64,000 bases of DNA. Origin: Pseudoruegeria sp. SHC-113. GTDB taxonomy: Bacteria; Pseudomonadota; Alphaproteobacteria; Rhodobacterales; Rhodobacteraceae. A program made the translations under genes and the position numbers. Positions 8,556-17,260 of this stretch are shown here, one piece after another. The notes below the pieces were generated by a model. The model was not told the DNA's origin and did not search any database. It was given only the letters and a program-made list of their open reading frames with translations. Numbering within the stretch: position 1 is the stretch's first letter; each line of letters opens with the position of its first letter. Where the stretch lies: contig NZ_JAHUBR010000001.1 in NCBI RefSeq assembly GCF_025376885.1, positions 1,240,001 to 1,304,000 on the forward strand. The letters are read 5' to 3'.

Positions 8556-9143
8556 ATGCCGAAGGTCGGAATGGAGCCGATCCGGCGCGAGGCGCTGGTC
8601 TTGGCGACGATCGCCGAAGTGGGCGAGGCGGGCTCGCTGGATGTGACCGTGAGCCAGATCGCCAAACGCGCGGGAATGTCCAGCGCGCTGGCGCATCATT
8701 ACTTCGGCGGCAAGGATCAGATTTTCCTCGCCGCGATGCGCCATATCCTCACCGGCTACGGCCGCGAGGTGCGCGCGGCGCTGGCGGGTAAGGCCGACCA
8801 TACCGCGCGGCTCGAAGCCATCATCCGGGCAAGCTTTTCCGACAGCCAGTTCGGGGCCGAGGTGATCTCGGCCTGGCTGAACTTCTACGTGAAGGCCCAG
8901 CAATCGCCCGATGCGGCGCGGCTGCTGCGGCTGTATCACCGGCGGCTGCATTCCAACCTGCTCCATGATCTGCGGCCCCTCGTGGGCGCACGCGCCGACG
9001 AGGTCGCGCGCAGCATCGCCGCAATGATCGACGGTGTCTATATCCGTCAGGCGCTCTCGGGCGCGCCGGTGACGCCTGAGGCCGCCGCCGCGCTGGTCTC
9101 AAGCGTGCTGCATATGGCTCTGGCACAGGAGGCACGGCAATGA
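8556..9143 (+). CDS. betI: Transcriptional repressor of the choline/betaine genes (TetR family)
   Basis: The product is 195 residues from the ATG at 8556 (MPKVGMEPIRREALV), the canonical BetI N-terminus, preceded by GGAG. The upstream in-frame extension runs through choX and is not real. The TetR DNA-binding domain (about 8-60) has TVSQIAKRAGMSSALAHHYF; the rest is the ligand-binding helical domain. BetI represses the bet genes and is released by choline. It overlaps the betC start by four bases and begins betI-betC-betB-betA; the palindrome at 8493-8512 is its likely site. Confidence 0.93.
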   Translation: MPKVGMEPIRREALVLATIAEVGEAGSLDVTVSQIAKRAGMSSALAHHYFGGKDQIFLAAMRHILTGYGREVRAALAGKADHTARLEAIIRASFSDSQFGAEVISAWLNFYVKAQQSPDAARLLRLYHRRLHSNLLHDLRPLVGARADEVARSIAAMIDGVYIRQALSGAPVTPEAAAALVSSVLHMALAQEARQ

Positions 9144-10648
9144 GCAGCCCCAACATCCTGATTTTCATGGTGGATCAGCTGGCAGGCACCTTCTTCCCGG
9201 ACGGCCCTGCAGATTGGCTCCATGCGCCCAACCTCAAGCGGCTCGCGGCGCGCTCGGCGCGGTTTGCCAATGCCTACACGGCTTCGCCCCTCTGTGGCCC
9301 GGCGCGGGCGAGCTTCATGACGGGCTGCCTGCCCAGCCGTACCGGCGTCTATGACAACGCCGCCGAATTCGCCCCCGATAAGCCCACCTTCGCCCATCAT
9401 CTACGGTCTAGCGGCTACCAGAGCTGCCTTGCGGGCAAGATGCATTTCGTCGGCCCCGACCAGCTGCACGGCTTCGAGGAACGGCTGACAAGCGACATCT
9501 ACCCAGCCGACTACGGCTGGACGCCGGATTACCGAAAGCCCGGCGAGCGGATCGACTGGTGGTATCACAACATGGGCTCCGTCACCGGCGCGGGCGTGGC
9601 TGAGATCACCAACCAGCTGGAATATGACGATGAGGTCGCCGCGAAGGCCACGGCGAAGGTCTATGATCTGGCGCGCGGCAAGGATGCGCGCCCGTGGTGT
9701 CTGACGGTGAGCTTCACCCATCCGCATGATCCTTATGTGGCGCGGCGCAAGTATTGGGATCTCTATGAGGACTGCGCGCACCTCTTGCCCGAGGTGCCGC
9801 CCATTCCCTTCGCCGAACAGGACGCCCAGAGCCGCCGGATTTTCGAGGCCAATGATTTCGAGAACTACTCCATCACGGCGCGCGAGGTTCAGCGCTCCCG
9901 TCGGGCCTATTTCGCCAATATTTCTTACATCGACGAGAAAATCGGTGAGGTGATGGAAGCCTTGGAGGCCACGCGGCAGGAGGCGGTGATCCTCTTCACT
10001 TCTGATCACGGCGACATGCTGGGCGAGCGCGGGCTCTGGTTCAAGATGAGCTTCCTTGAGGGCTCCGCCCGTGTGCCGCTGATGATTGCCGGGCCGGGCA
10101 TCGCGCCGGGGCGGCATGAGGCGCCCGTTTCGCTGCTGGATGTGACGCCGACGCTTTGCGAAATCGCGGGGATGCCGTCTGAGGCCGTCACGCCATGGTG
10201 CGAGGGCGAAAGCCTCTTGCCGCTCACGCGCGGGGCGGAGCGCACGGCACCGGTGCGGATGGAATATGCCGCCGAAAGCAGCCAGGCCCCGCTTGTCTGC
10301 CTGCGCTATGGCAAGTGGAAATACATCCGCTGTGCGCTCGATCCCGATCTGCTGTTCGATCTGGAGGCCGATCCGCAGGAGCTAGAAAACCTCGCCGAAC
10401 ACCCGGCCCATCAGGGCACGCGCAACGCGCTGCGGGTAAAATCGGAGGCGCGCTGGGATCTGCAGGCGTTTGACGCCGATGTGCGCGCCAGTCAGGCCCG
10501 CCGCTGGGTCGTCTATGACGCCCTGCGACAGGGGCACTACACCCCGTGGGAATACAGCCCGCCGCGCGAAGACGCCTACCGCTTCATGCGCAACCACATG
10601 AATCTCAATACCCTCGAAGAAGAGGCGCGGTTCCCGCGCGGCGAATAG
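9140..10648 (+). CDS. betC: Choline-sulfatase
   Basis: A 502-residue type I sulfatase. Cys52 in SPLCGPARAS is the C-x-P-x-R residue that is oxidised to formylglycine; metal ligands are visible in the N-terminal MVDQ segment and FTSDHGDMLGERG near residue 290. The C-terminal part (RRWVVYDALRQGHYTPWEYSPP) is the conserved extension of choline sulfatases involved in oligomer contacts. It hydrolyses choline-O-sulfate to choline and sulfate in the cytoplasm and feeds BetA/BetB. Coupled to betI by an ATGA overlap. Its presence means the locus uses choline-O-sulfate, abundant in marine and plant settings, as well as choline. Confidence 0.94.
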   Translation: MSSPNILIFMVDQLAGTFFPDGPADWLHAPNLKRLAARSARFANAYTASPLCGPARASFMTGCLPSRTGVYDNAAEFAPDKPTFAHHLRSSGYQSCLAGKMHFVGPDQLHGFEERLTSDIYPADYGWTPDYRKPGERIDWWYHNMGSVTGAGVAEITNQLEYDDEVAAKATAKVYDLARGKDARPWCLTVSFTHPHDPYVARRKYWDLYEDCAHLLPEVPPIPFAEQDAQSRRIFEANDFENYSITAREVQRSRRAYFANISYIDEKIGEVMEALEATRQEAVILFTSDHGDMLGERGLWFKMSFLEGSARVPLMIAGPGIAPGRHEAPVSLLDVTPTLCEIAGMPSEAVTPWCEGESLLPLTRGAERTAPVRMEYAAESSQAPLVCLRYGKWKYIRCALDPDLLFDLEADPQELENLAEHPAHQGTRNALRVKSEARWDLQAFDADVRASQARRWVVYDALRQGHYTPWEYSPPREDAYRFMRNHMNLNTLEEEARFPRGE

Positions 10649-10696
10649 CTGCCGGGCTCATGCCCCTTTGACTGCTGATAGAACAAGGACGATCCG

Positions 10697-12157
10697 ATGC
10701 GCCCCAATGCCCAGCCCGTGGCCAGCCACTTCATCAATGGCCGCTACGTGGAAGACACCGCCGGCACCCCGATCCCGGTGATCTATGCCGCCACCGGCGA
10801 GCAGATTGCACAGGTCCATGCCGCGACACCCGCCATCGTGGAAGAGGCGCTTGCGGCGGCGCAGGCGGGCCAGAAGATCTGGGCGGCGATGAGCGGCACC
10901 GAACGTGGCCGCGTGCTGCGCCGCGCCGCCGATATGATCCGGGAGCGGAACAGGGCGCTGTCGGAACTGGAAACGCTCGACACCGGCAAACCGATGCAGG
11001 AGACGCTCTACGTGGACGCCACCTCGGGTGCGGATGCGCTGGAGTATTTCGGCGGGCTGGCGGGCAGCCTGACGGGCGAACATATCCCGCTGGGGCGCGA
11101 TTGGGTCTATACGGTGCGCGAACCTTTGGGCGTGTGCGTTGGCATCGGCGCGTGGAACTACCCCACGCAGATCGCCTGCTGGAAAGGCGCGCCCGCGCTG
11201 GCCTGTGGCAACGCGATGGTTTTCAAACCCAGCGAAACCACGCCGCTCTGTGCGCTGAAAGTGGCCGAGATCCTGCATGAGGCGGGGCTGCCTGCCGGTG
11301 TTTACAACGTGGTGCAGGGCATGGGCGAGGTGGGCGCTGCCTTGGTGAGTGATCCGCGCGTGGCGAAGGTCTCGCTCACCGGCTCGGTGCCGACGGGGCG
11401 CAAGGTCTATGCGGCGGCGGCGGACGGGATGAAGCATGTCACGATGGAACTCGGCGGCAAGAGCCCGCTGGTGATCTTTGACGATGCCGATCTGGAAAAC
11501 GCCGTGGGCGGCGCCATTCTGGGGAACTTCTATTCCTCCGGGCAGGTCTGCTCCAACGGCACTCGGGTCTTCGTGCAGAAGGGCATCAAGGAAGCCTTCC
11601 TCGCCCGCCTGAAAGAGCGGCTCGCGGCGGGTGTGGTGATGGGCGATCCGCTGGATGAGGCGGTGAACTTCGGCCCGATGGTGAGCGAGCGCCAGATGCA
11701 GATCGTGCAGGGCTATATTGCGAAAGGCGTCGCGGAGGGCGCGCGGCTTGTCCATGGCGGTGGCCGGGCGGAGCGGGAGGGCTTCTACCTTGAGCCGACC
11801 GTTTTTGCCGATGTGACTGACGGCATGACCATCGCGCAGGAAGAGATTTTCGGCCCCGTCATGGCGGTGCTCGACTTTGACTCGGAGGACGAGGTGATTG
11901 CGCGGGCCAATGACACGGTCTTCGGCCTTTCGGCGGGCGTCTTCACGCAGGATCTGACCCGCGCGCACCGGGTGATCGGGGCGCTGGAGGCGGGCAGCTG
12001 TTTCATCAACTCCTACAACGACGCCCCGGTGGAAGCGCCCTTCGGCGGCAGCAAGATGAGCGGCGTGGGGCGGGAGAATTCGAAAGAGGCCATCGCCCAC
12101 TACAGCCAGGTGAAATCCGTCTACGTGCGGATGGGCGACGTGGAAGCGCCTTTCTAG
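10697..12157 (+). CDS. betB: Betaine-aldehyde dehydrogenase
   Basis: A 486-residue NAD(P)-dependent aldehyde dehydrogenase of the BetB type. Asn154 (GAWNYP), Glu251 ([10 protein letters not shown]) and the catalytic nucleophile Cys285 ([11 protein letters not shown]) are all present, and the C-terminus [15 protein letters not shown] is typical. It oxidises betaine aldehyde to glycine betaine, the compatible solute. Full length for the family. It lies 48 bp after betC on the same strand. Confidence 0.95.
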   Translation: MRPNAQPVASHFINGRYVEDTAGTPIPVIYAATGEQIAQVHAATPAIVEEALAAAQAGQKIWAAMSGTERGRVLRRAADMIRERNRALSELETLDTGKPMQETLYVDATSGADALEYFGGLAGSLTGEHIPLGRDWVYTVREPLGVCVGIGAWNYPTQIACWKGAPALACGNAMVFKPSETTPLCALKVAEILHEAGLPAGVYNVVQGMGEVGAALVSDPRVAKVSLTGSVPTGRKVYAAAADGMKHVTMELGGKSPLVIFDDADLENAVGGAILGNFYSSGQVCSNGTRVFVQKGIKEAFLARLKERLAAGVVMGDPLDEAVNFGPMVSERQMQIVQGYIAKGVAEGARLVHGGGRAEREGFYLEPTVFADVTDGMTIAQEEIFGPVMAVLDFDSEDEVIARANDTVFGLSAGVFTQDLTRAHRVIGALEAGSCFINSYNDAPVEAPFGGSKMSGVGRENSKEAIAHYSQVKSVYVRMGDVEAPF

Positions 12158-12190
12158 CAAGGCGCGTTTCGGCCGAGGCGGGGGGGCTCC

Positions 12191-12253
12191 CGCCAGCGGC
12201 GCGGCGCGCCCCTTGGGGGCGCTTGGCCGCTGTTGGGCCCGGCGCCGCTGGCG
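12191..12253. other. betB-betA intergenic nested hairpin
   Basis: CGCCAGCGGCGC at 12191-12202 pairs perfectly with 12242-12253, and a second stem GCGCCCC/GGGGCGC sits inside (12206-12212 with 12216-12222). The 170-bp gap interrupts an otherwise tight operon. It could tune betA expression or protect the upstream mRNA; no T-tract follows, so simple termination is unlikely. Confidence 0.65.
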
Positions 12254-12327
12254 CGGCGCGGTTTCGCAGGATGACAGAGGAAAGACACCCGGCGGATCGC
12301 TGGCGTTGGCAAGGAATGAGTGACGGT

Positions 12328-13986
12328 ATGGAAGCGGATTTCGTGATCGTAGGCGCAGGCTCGGCAGGCTGCGCGATGGCCTATCGTCTGAGCGAGGCGG
12401 GCGCGTCGGTGCTGGTGATCGAACATGGCGGCAGCGATGCGGGGCCCTTCATCCAGATGCCTGCCGCTCTGAGCTATCCGATGAACATGAGCCTTTATGA
12501 CTGGGGTTTTCAGAGCGAGCCGGAGCCGCATCTGAACAACCGCCGCCTTGCGACCCCGCGCGGCAAAGTGATCGGCGGCTCCTCCTCGATCAACGGCATG
12601 GTTTACGTGCGCGGCCACGCCAAGGATTTCGACCATTGGGCGGAGGCGGGCGCGCAGGGCTGGGCCTATGCAGATGTGCTGCCTTACTTCAAGCGCATGG
12701 AGAGCTGGCATGACGGCGGTCACGGGGGCGATCCCCGCTGGCGCGGCTCTGACGGGCCGCTGCACGTGAGCCGGGGCCCGCGCGACAACCCTTTGCATGA
12801 CGCTTTCGTCGCGGCCGGCCAGCAGGCGGGCTACGAGATCACGCAGGATTACAACGGCGAGAAGCAGGAGGGCTTCGGCCCGATGGAGCAGACCGTCTGG
12901 CAGGGGCGGCGCTGGTCGGCGGCAAATGCCTATCTGCGGCCGGCGCTCAAACGAGAGACCTGCAGCCTGATCAAGGGGCTGGCCACGCGCATCGTGATCG
13001 AGGAGGGCCGCGCCACGGGCGTCGAGATCCTGCGCGGTGGCGCGCCCGAGGTGATCCGCGCCCGGCGCGAGGTGATCATCGCGGCCTCCTCCATCAACTC
13101 GCCCAAACTGCTGTTGCTCTCGGGCATCGGCCCGGCGGGAGAACTGGCGGCGCAAGGCATCGATGTGGTGGCCGACCGCCCCGGCGTTGGCAAGAACCTG
13201 CAGGATCACCTTGAGGTCTATTTCCAGATGGCCGCTGCCAAGCCGGTGACGCTCTATCGTTACTGGAACCTGATCTCCAAGGGGCTGATCGGGGCGCAAT
13301 GGCTGTTTACGAAAACCGGGCTGGGGGCCTCGAACCAGTTTGAAAGCGCGGCCTTCATCCGCAGCCGGGCTGGGGTGGAGTACCCCGACATCCAGTATCA
13401 TTTCCTGCCCCTCGCCGTGCGCTACGATGGCCGCGCGGCGGCAGAAGGCCATGGCTTTCAGGCCCATGTCGGCCCGATGCGCTCGCCCTCGCGCGGGGAG
13501 ATCACGCTCAAGAGCAGCGATCCCCGCGAGGCGCCGCGCATCTTCTTCAACTACATGTCCTGCGAACAGGATTGGCAGGATTTCCGCACCTGCCTGCGCC
13601 TGACGCGAGAGATCTTCGGGCAGGAGGCCTTCAAGCCCTTCGTGAAGCACGAGATCCAGCCCGGGGCCGCCTTGCAAAGCGACGACGAATTGGATGGCTT
13701 CATCCGCGAACACGCCGAAAGCGCCTATCACCCCTGCGGCACCTGCAAGATAGGCGCGGCGGAGGATACGATGGCGGTTGTGGACCCTGAGTGCCGGGTG
13801 ATCGGCGTCGAGGGCCTGCGCGTGGCCGACAGCTCCATCTTCCCGCGCATCACCAATGGCAACCTCAACGGCCCGTCGATCATGGTGGGTGAGAAGGCGA
13901 GCGACCATATCCTCGGCAAACCGGCGCTGGCGCCTTCCAATGCCGAACCCTGGCTCAGCCCGCGCTGGCAAAGCGCGCAGCGGTGA
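12328..13986 (+). CDS. betA: Choline dehydrogenase (GMC oxidoreductase)
   Basis: The chosen ATG gives [21 protein letters not shown] and 552 residues, the usual BetA length; an ATG at 12316 (MSDGMEAD) is possible but its AAGGA would touch the start codon. The FAD-binding GxGxxG lies at the N-terminus, and HPCGTCKIG plus [17 protein letters not shown] near the C-terminus hold the conserved catalytic His region of GMC enzymes. It oxidises choline to betaine aldehyde at the membrane, feeding electrons to the respiratory chain. Last gene of betI-betC-betB-betA. Confidence 0.93.
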   Translation: MEADFVIVGAGSAGCAMAYRLSEAGASVLVIEHGGSDAGPFIQMPAALSYPMNMSLYDWGFQSEPEPHLNNRRLATPRGKVIGGSSSINGMVYVRGHAKDFDHWAEAGAQGWAYADVLPYFKRMESWHDGGHGGDPRWRGSDGPLHVSRGPRDNPLHDAFVAAGQQAGYEITQDYNGEKQEGFGPMEQTVWQGRRWSAANAYLRPALKRETCSLIKGLATRIVIEEGRATGVEILRGGAPEVIRARREVIIAASSINSPKLLLLSGIGPAGELAAQGIDVVADRPGVGKNLQDHLEVYFQMAAAKPVTLYRYWNLISKGLIGAQWLFTKTGLGASNQFESAAFIRSRAGVEYPDIQYHFLPLAVRYDGRAAAEGHGFQAHVGPMRSPSRGEITLKSSDPREAPRIFFNYMSCEQDWQDFRTCLRLTREIFGQEAFKPFVKHEIQPGAALQSDDELDGFIREHAESAYHPCGTCKIGAAEDTMAVVDPECRVIGVEGLRVADSSIFPRITNGNLNGPSIMVGEKASDHILGKPALAPSNAEPWLSPRWQSAQR

Positions 13987-14058
13987 TTTTCGGCAACGTA
14001 TTAACCTTCGTTAACAAAGCCGCTTGAAGCCCTCCGATACCGCCGGTAGCCGGGGGGC

Positions 14059-14718
14059 ATGACGCGCTTTCTCCTCCTGTTCGCCCTTCTCCTCGCCACT
14101 CCGCTTGCCGCCGCGCCTTTTGGGGGGCGCGTTGAGGTAAGCGATGGCGATTCCTTGCGCATGGGCAGCACCCGCATCCGGCTTTTCGGCATCGATGCGC
14201 CGGAGCTGGATCAATCCTGCCGCAAGGCCGATGGGCGGGTCTGGGCCTGTGGCGATTGGGCGAAGGCCACGCTTGCAGGCCTTGTGGCCGGGCAAAAGCT
14301 GAGTTGCCAGCAGCGCGACACTGATCGCTATGGCCGGGTGGTGGCCAGTTGCACGGCGGGCGGCAAGGATCTGGGGGCGGAGATGGTCCGGCTTGGGGCG
14401 GCGATGGCCTATCGCAAATACGCGCTGGACTACGTGGATCTGGAGAAACAGGCCGTCTTCGCCAAGCGCGGGATCTGGGCGGGCGAGGTGCGCGCGCCGG
14501 AGGATCACCGGCGCGGCAAGGCGGCGGCTCCGGCTGCGCAGGCGCAACCCCTGCAAGGTTGCGTGATCAAGGGCAATATCTCGGGCAACGGGCAGATCTA
14601 CCACATGCCGGGGCAGGCCGATTACACCAAGGTGCGGATCAACACCGCCAAGGGCGAGCGCTGGTTCTCCTCTGAAGGCGAAGCGCAGGCGGCGGGCTGG
14701 CGGAGGGCGCGGCGCTGA
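14059..14718 (+). CDS. Secreted thermonuclease-like (SNase) protein with C-terminal extra domain
   Basis: A 219-residue protein with a signal peptide (MTRFLLLFALLLATPLAAAP) and a staphylococcal-nuclease fold at about 22-145. Key SNase elements are visible: DGDSLRM, IRLFGIDAPELDQ with the catalytic-type Arg and acidic residues, and DTDRYGRVVA with the second Arg. A separate C-terminal segment (about 170-219) has CVIKGNISGNGQIYHMPGQ and ends WFSSEGEAQAAGWRRARR, a small module seen attached to SNases and other exported proteins that I think is what NCBI calls a sunset domain; its role is unknown. It probably degrades nucleic acid outside the cytoplasm. The gene appears monocistronic. Confidence 0.82.
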   Translation: MTRFLLLFALLLATPLAAAPFGGRVEVSDGDSLRMGSTRIRLFGIDAPELDQSCRKADGRVWACGDWAKATLAGLVAGQKLSCQQRDTDRYGRVVASCTAGGKDLGAEMVRLGAAMAYRKYALDYVDLEKQAVFAKRGIWAGEVRAPEDHRRGKAAAPAAQAQPLQGCVIKGNISGNGQIYHMPGQADYTKVRINTAKGERWFSSEGEAQAAGWRRARR

Positions 14719-14791
14719 GGCGCGGCTGCGAAGTGCAGCCGGAGCGCCGCCCGAAACACCTGACGATTTTTACCTGAAATTTGCCGCCGAT

Positions 14792-14805
14792 TTGATCCCG
14801 ATCAA
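14792..14805. promoter_or_regulatory. Perfect FNR/FnrL-type box
   Basis: TTGATCCCGATCAA matches the TTGAT-N4-ATCAA consensus of FNR-family regulators exactly. The centre lies about 64 bp before the start codon of the YdcH-like gene. A hairpin CTGTTG-TTTG-CAACAG at 14831-14846 lies where a class II promoter would place the transcript start. FnrL activates low-oxygen genes in Rhodobacter relatives; control of this gene is inferred. Confidence 0.7.
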
Positions 14806-14862
14806 GGCAGTCGGGCGCCAGCGTCCCTACCTGTTGTTTGCAACAGAAAGACGGAGACGCAG

Positions 14863-15105
14863 ATGTCCAATACCCCGCATGAACTTGCCGCCGAATTTCC
14901 GGACAAACTGGAAGAGATCAGCAAGCTGAAGCAGGAAAACGCCCATTTCGCCAAGCTGATGGAAGAATATCACGAGGTGAACCGCGACGTGCACCGGGCC
15001 GAAACCAATGTCGCCCCCACGGATGATCTGCACGAAGGCGAGCTGCGCAAGAAGCGTATGGCGCTGAAGGACGAGCTTTGGAAAATGCTCAGCGCGGTGG
15101 ACTGA
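14863..15105 (+). CDS. Small YdcH-like DUF465 protein
   Basis: An 80-residue highly charged protein (MSNTPHELAAEFPDKLEEI ... RKKRMALKDELWKML) with the heptad-like helices and KLxxEYHEVNRDVHRAE pattern of DUF465/YdcH. These small helical proteins occur widely in proteobacteria and their function is not established. It stands alone, with a perfect FNR box about 64 bp upstream and a terminator-like stem downstream at 15132-15179, suggesting a low-oxygen-controlled single-gene unit. RBS ACGGAGACGC precedes the ATG. Confidence 0.85.
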   Translation: MSNTPHELAAEFPDKLEEISKLKQENAHFAKLMEEYHEVNRDVHRAETNVAPTDDLHEGELRKKRMALKDELWKMLSAVD

Positions 15106-15131
15106 GACACCGGGAGGACGTTGAGCATTTG

Positions 15132-15179
15132 GGCGCTGCGGGGGGTTTAGTCCTTTCCCCTCGCGGCGCCTTTGTCGTT
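15132..15179 (+). terminator. Probable terminator after the DUF465 gene
   Basis: GGCGCTGCGGGG near 15132 and CCCCTCGCGGCGCC ending at 15170 can pair with one bulge, followed by TTTGTCGTTTT. It lies 27 bp after the stop. Confidence 0.55.
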
Positions 15180-15197
15180 TTAAGGGGGAAGTTTGGC

Positions 15198-15223
15198 GGG
15201 GCAGGGGCCGTGGCCCCTGCCCC
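15198..15223 (-). terminator. Strong hairpin after the oligopeptide permease gene
   Basis: Positions 15198-15209 and 15212-15223 form a perfect 12-bp stem (GGGGCAGGGGCC and complement) around a 2-base gap, seven bases beyond the permease stop. No good U-tract follows on the minus strand, so it may act as a 3' stabiliser as much as a terminator. Confidence 0.55.
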
Positions 15224-15229
15224 AGGGCT

Positions 15230-16195
15230 TTAGCGGCCCCGGATACGCGGATCGAGCGCGTCGCGGAGGCCATCGCCGATGTAGTTCACGCTCAGCACCG
15301 TGAGCGAGATCGCGATGCCCGGCCAGACCACCCGCTCCGGGTAGGAGACCATCCGGTCTACGCTGTCGTTCAGCAGGCGGCCCCATGTGGGGAAATCCGG
15401 CGGGAAGCCGAAGCCGAGGAAGCTGAGCGCGCTTTCGGTGATGATCGAGGCAGCGATGCCGAGCGTGGCCGAAACCATGATCGGGCTCATGATGTTGGGT
15501 AGGATGTGGTTGGTGATGATCCGGCGCGAAGGCGTGCCGATGGAGCGCGCCGCGAGCACGAATTCCCGCTCTTTCAGCGCCAGCACGTCGCCCCGCACGA
15601 TCCGCGCGGTCTGCATCCAACTGGTGATGCCGATCAGCGCCACGATCAGTGCGAACGTGCCGCCTTCCACACCGAAAGTGGCCGAGAGCGGCTCGCGGAA
15701 AAGCAGCGAGGCCACGAGGATCAGCGGCAGCAGGGGCAGCGCCAGGAATAGGTCCGTCGTGCGCATCAGTGGGCCGTCGAGCTTGCGGAAGTAGCCCGCC
15801 ACCACGCCGATGGCCGTGCCCAGCACGATCGAGAGCACCATCGCCGTGAGCCCTACCGCGATCGACACCCGGCCGCCGTACATCAGGCGGGCGAGGTTGT
15901 CGCGGGCGAGGTTGTCGGTGCCCAGCGGATTGGCCCAGCTGACCTTGGCACTGCTGTCCCAGAGCGCGGTGTAGATCGGGCGGATATCGCGCTGCTTGAT
16001 CATGTCCACCACGGGCGGGATCGCCTGCGGATCGGCGCGCCAGAGCACCGGGCCCAGCGTCACGCCGAAAACGATGGTGGCGAAGATGATCAACCCCACG
16101 AGCGCGCCGCGGTGGCTTTTGAACTGATCCCAGACATCCCACCACTGGCTGCGGGTGCCTTCCATCTCTTCGAGTTGTTGCACGGTCTCAGTCAT
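15230..16195 (-). CDS. Dipeptide/oligopeptide ABC transporter permease (DppC/OppC type)
   Basis: The ATG at 16195 gives 321 residues (MTETVQQLEEMEGTRSQ); it overlaps the end of the preceding permease by eight bases, which supports it over the upstream ATG at 16240. It has an N-terminal cytoplasmic segment, one TM near 40, then a BPD-type permease core whose EAA loop is VLAARSIGTPSRRIITNHIL and ends WPGIAISLTVLSVNYIGDGLRDALDPRIRGR, the DppC signature. It forms a heteromeric channel with the DppB-type partner for peptides or related amides. It belongs to SBP-permease-permease, while the ATPases are encoded divergently at 19380. Confidence 0.88.
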   Translation of the reverse strand: MTETVQQLEEMEGTRSQWWDVWDQFKSHRGALVGLIIFATIVFGVTLGPVLWRADPQAIPPVVDMIKQRDIRPIYTALWDSSAKVSWANPLGTDNLARDNLARLMYGGRVSIAVGLTAMVLSIVLGTAIGVVAGYFRKLDGPLMRTTDLFLALPLLPLILVASLLFREPLSATFGVEGGTFALIVALIGITSWMQTARIVRGDVLALKEREFVLAARSIGTPSRRIITNHILPNIMSPIMVSATLGIAASIITESALSFLGFGFPPDFPTWGRLLNDSVDRMVSYPERVVWPGIAISLTVLSVNYIGDGLRDALDPRIRGR

Positions 16196-17195
16196 AGCGG
16201 ATCCTCGGATCAAGAATGCCGTAGAGCACATCGGCAACAAGGTTGAAGAGCACGATCAGCACCGCGAAGATGAAGGTGAGCGTCTGAACCATCGGCAGGT
16301 CATTGGCCTGGATCGAGGTGATCAGCAGCTGGCCGATCCCGTTCACCTTGAAGACCTGCTCGGTGATGATGGCCCCGCCGAAGATCGAGGGGATGCCAAG
16401 CGCGATCACGGTGACCACGGGGATCATCGAGTTGCGCAGCACATGCACCATGACAACGTGCCATTCGCCGAGCCCTTTGGCCCGCGCGGTCCGCACGTAA
16501 TCCTGATTGAGGTTGTCCAGCATCGAGGCGCGCATGAAGCGGCTGATCTGGCTTGTGATCTGCAGCGCCAGCACCATGACGGGCAGGAACATCTGGTTCA
16601 GCTGAACCTTGAAGCTCGCCCAGTCGCTGACCTTATGCGTGGTGTCGTAGATCGAGGGGAACCAGCCGAGGTTCACCGCGAAGATCACGATCACCAGCAC
16701 ACCCGAAAAGAAGGGCGGCACGGAGAAGCCGACCATGGTTATGAACGTCCCGGCGTTATCGAACACCGAGTATTGCTTGTAGGCCGAGTAGATGCCGATG
16801 GGCAGGGCGATCAGGATGCCCACGAGGTAGGCGACGCCCACGACCCAGAGCGTCTGCGGCAGGCGCTGGTAGACGATGTCCATCACCGGAGAGCGGGTCT
16901 GCCAGCTGATCACGCGCAGCTTGCCTTCGGTGAGGTTGGTGCCGAACATGTTGTCGATGAGCACCTGCGGTTCGATCCAGAAGAACTGCACGATCCATTT
17001 CCAATACTGGACATAGACCGGCTGGCCGAGGCCAAGCGCCTCGCGCATCTTCTCTTTCACTTCCGGCGGCACGGTGAGGGGCACCTGGGCCATCGGATCG
17101 CCCGGTGCAAGCTGGAGAAGCAGGAAGATCACCAGCGAGATAAACAGAAGCGTCGGGATCGCGAGGATCAACCGGCGAAGGGTAAAGGTAAGCAT
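16188..17195 (-). CDS. Dipeptide/oligopeptide ABC transporter permease (DppB/OppB type)
   Basis: A 335-residue permease starting MLTFTLRRLILAIPTLLFISLVIFLLLQLAPGDP, the classic DppB/OppB N-terminus with the conserved LxPGDP. The EAA loop reads VRTARAKGLGEWHVVMVHVLRN and the protein ends LYGILDPRIRYD. It pairs with the downstream DppC-type subunit, whose gene overlaps the stop by eight bases. The extended periplasmic region after TM1 is typical. Substrate is probably a short peptide or N-acylated amino acid given the two M20 hydrolases in the divergent operon. Confidence 0.88.
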   Translation of the reverse strand: MLTFTLRRLILAIPTLLFISLVIFLLLQLAPGDPMAQVPLTVPPEVKEKMREALGLGQPVYVQYWKWIVQFFWIEPQVLIDNMFGTNLTEGKLRVISWQTRSPVMDIVYQRLPQTLWVVGVAYLVGILIALPIGIYSAYKQYSVFDNAGTFITMVGFSVPPFFSGVLVIVIFAVNLGWFPSIYDTTHKVSDWASFKVQLNQMFLPVMVLALQITSQISRFMRASMLDNLNQDYVRTARAKGLGEWHVVMVHVLRNSMIPVVTVIALGIPSIFGGAIITEQVFKVNGIGQLLITSIQANDLPMVQTLTFIFAVLIVLFNLVADVLYGILDPRIRYD

Positions 17196-17220
17196 GGAGG
17201 GAGTGGCCCGCAGCTAGGGT

Positions 17221-17252
17221 GCCGCCGCACGCCCGTAAAGGGATGCGGCGGC
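17221..17252 (-). other. Stem-loop between binding-protein and permease genes
   Basis: GCCGCCGCA (17221-17229) pairs with TGCGGCGGC (17244-17252) in the 65-bp gap just after the binding-protein stop. As in the choX-choW gap, it is placed to give more binding protein than permease; this is inference from position. Confidence 0.6.
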
Positions 17253-17260
17253 GGTTGGTT

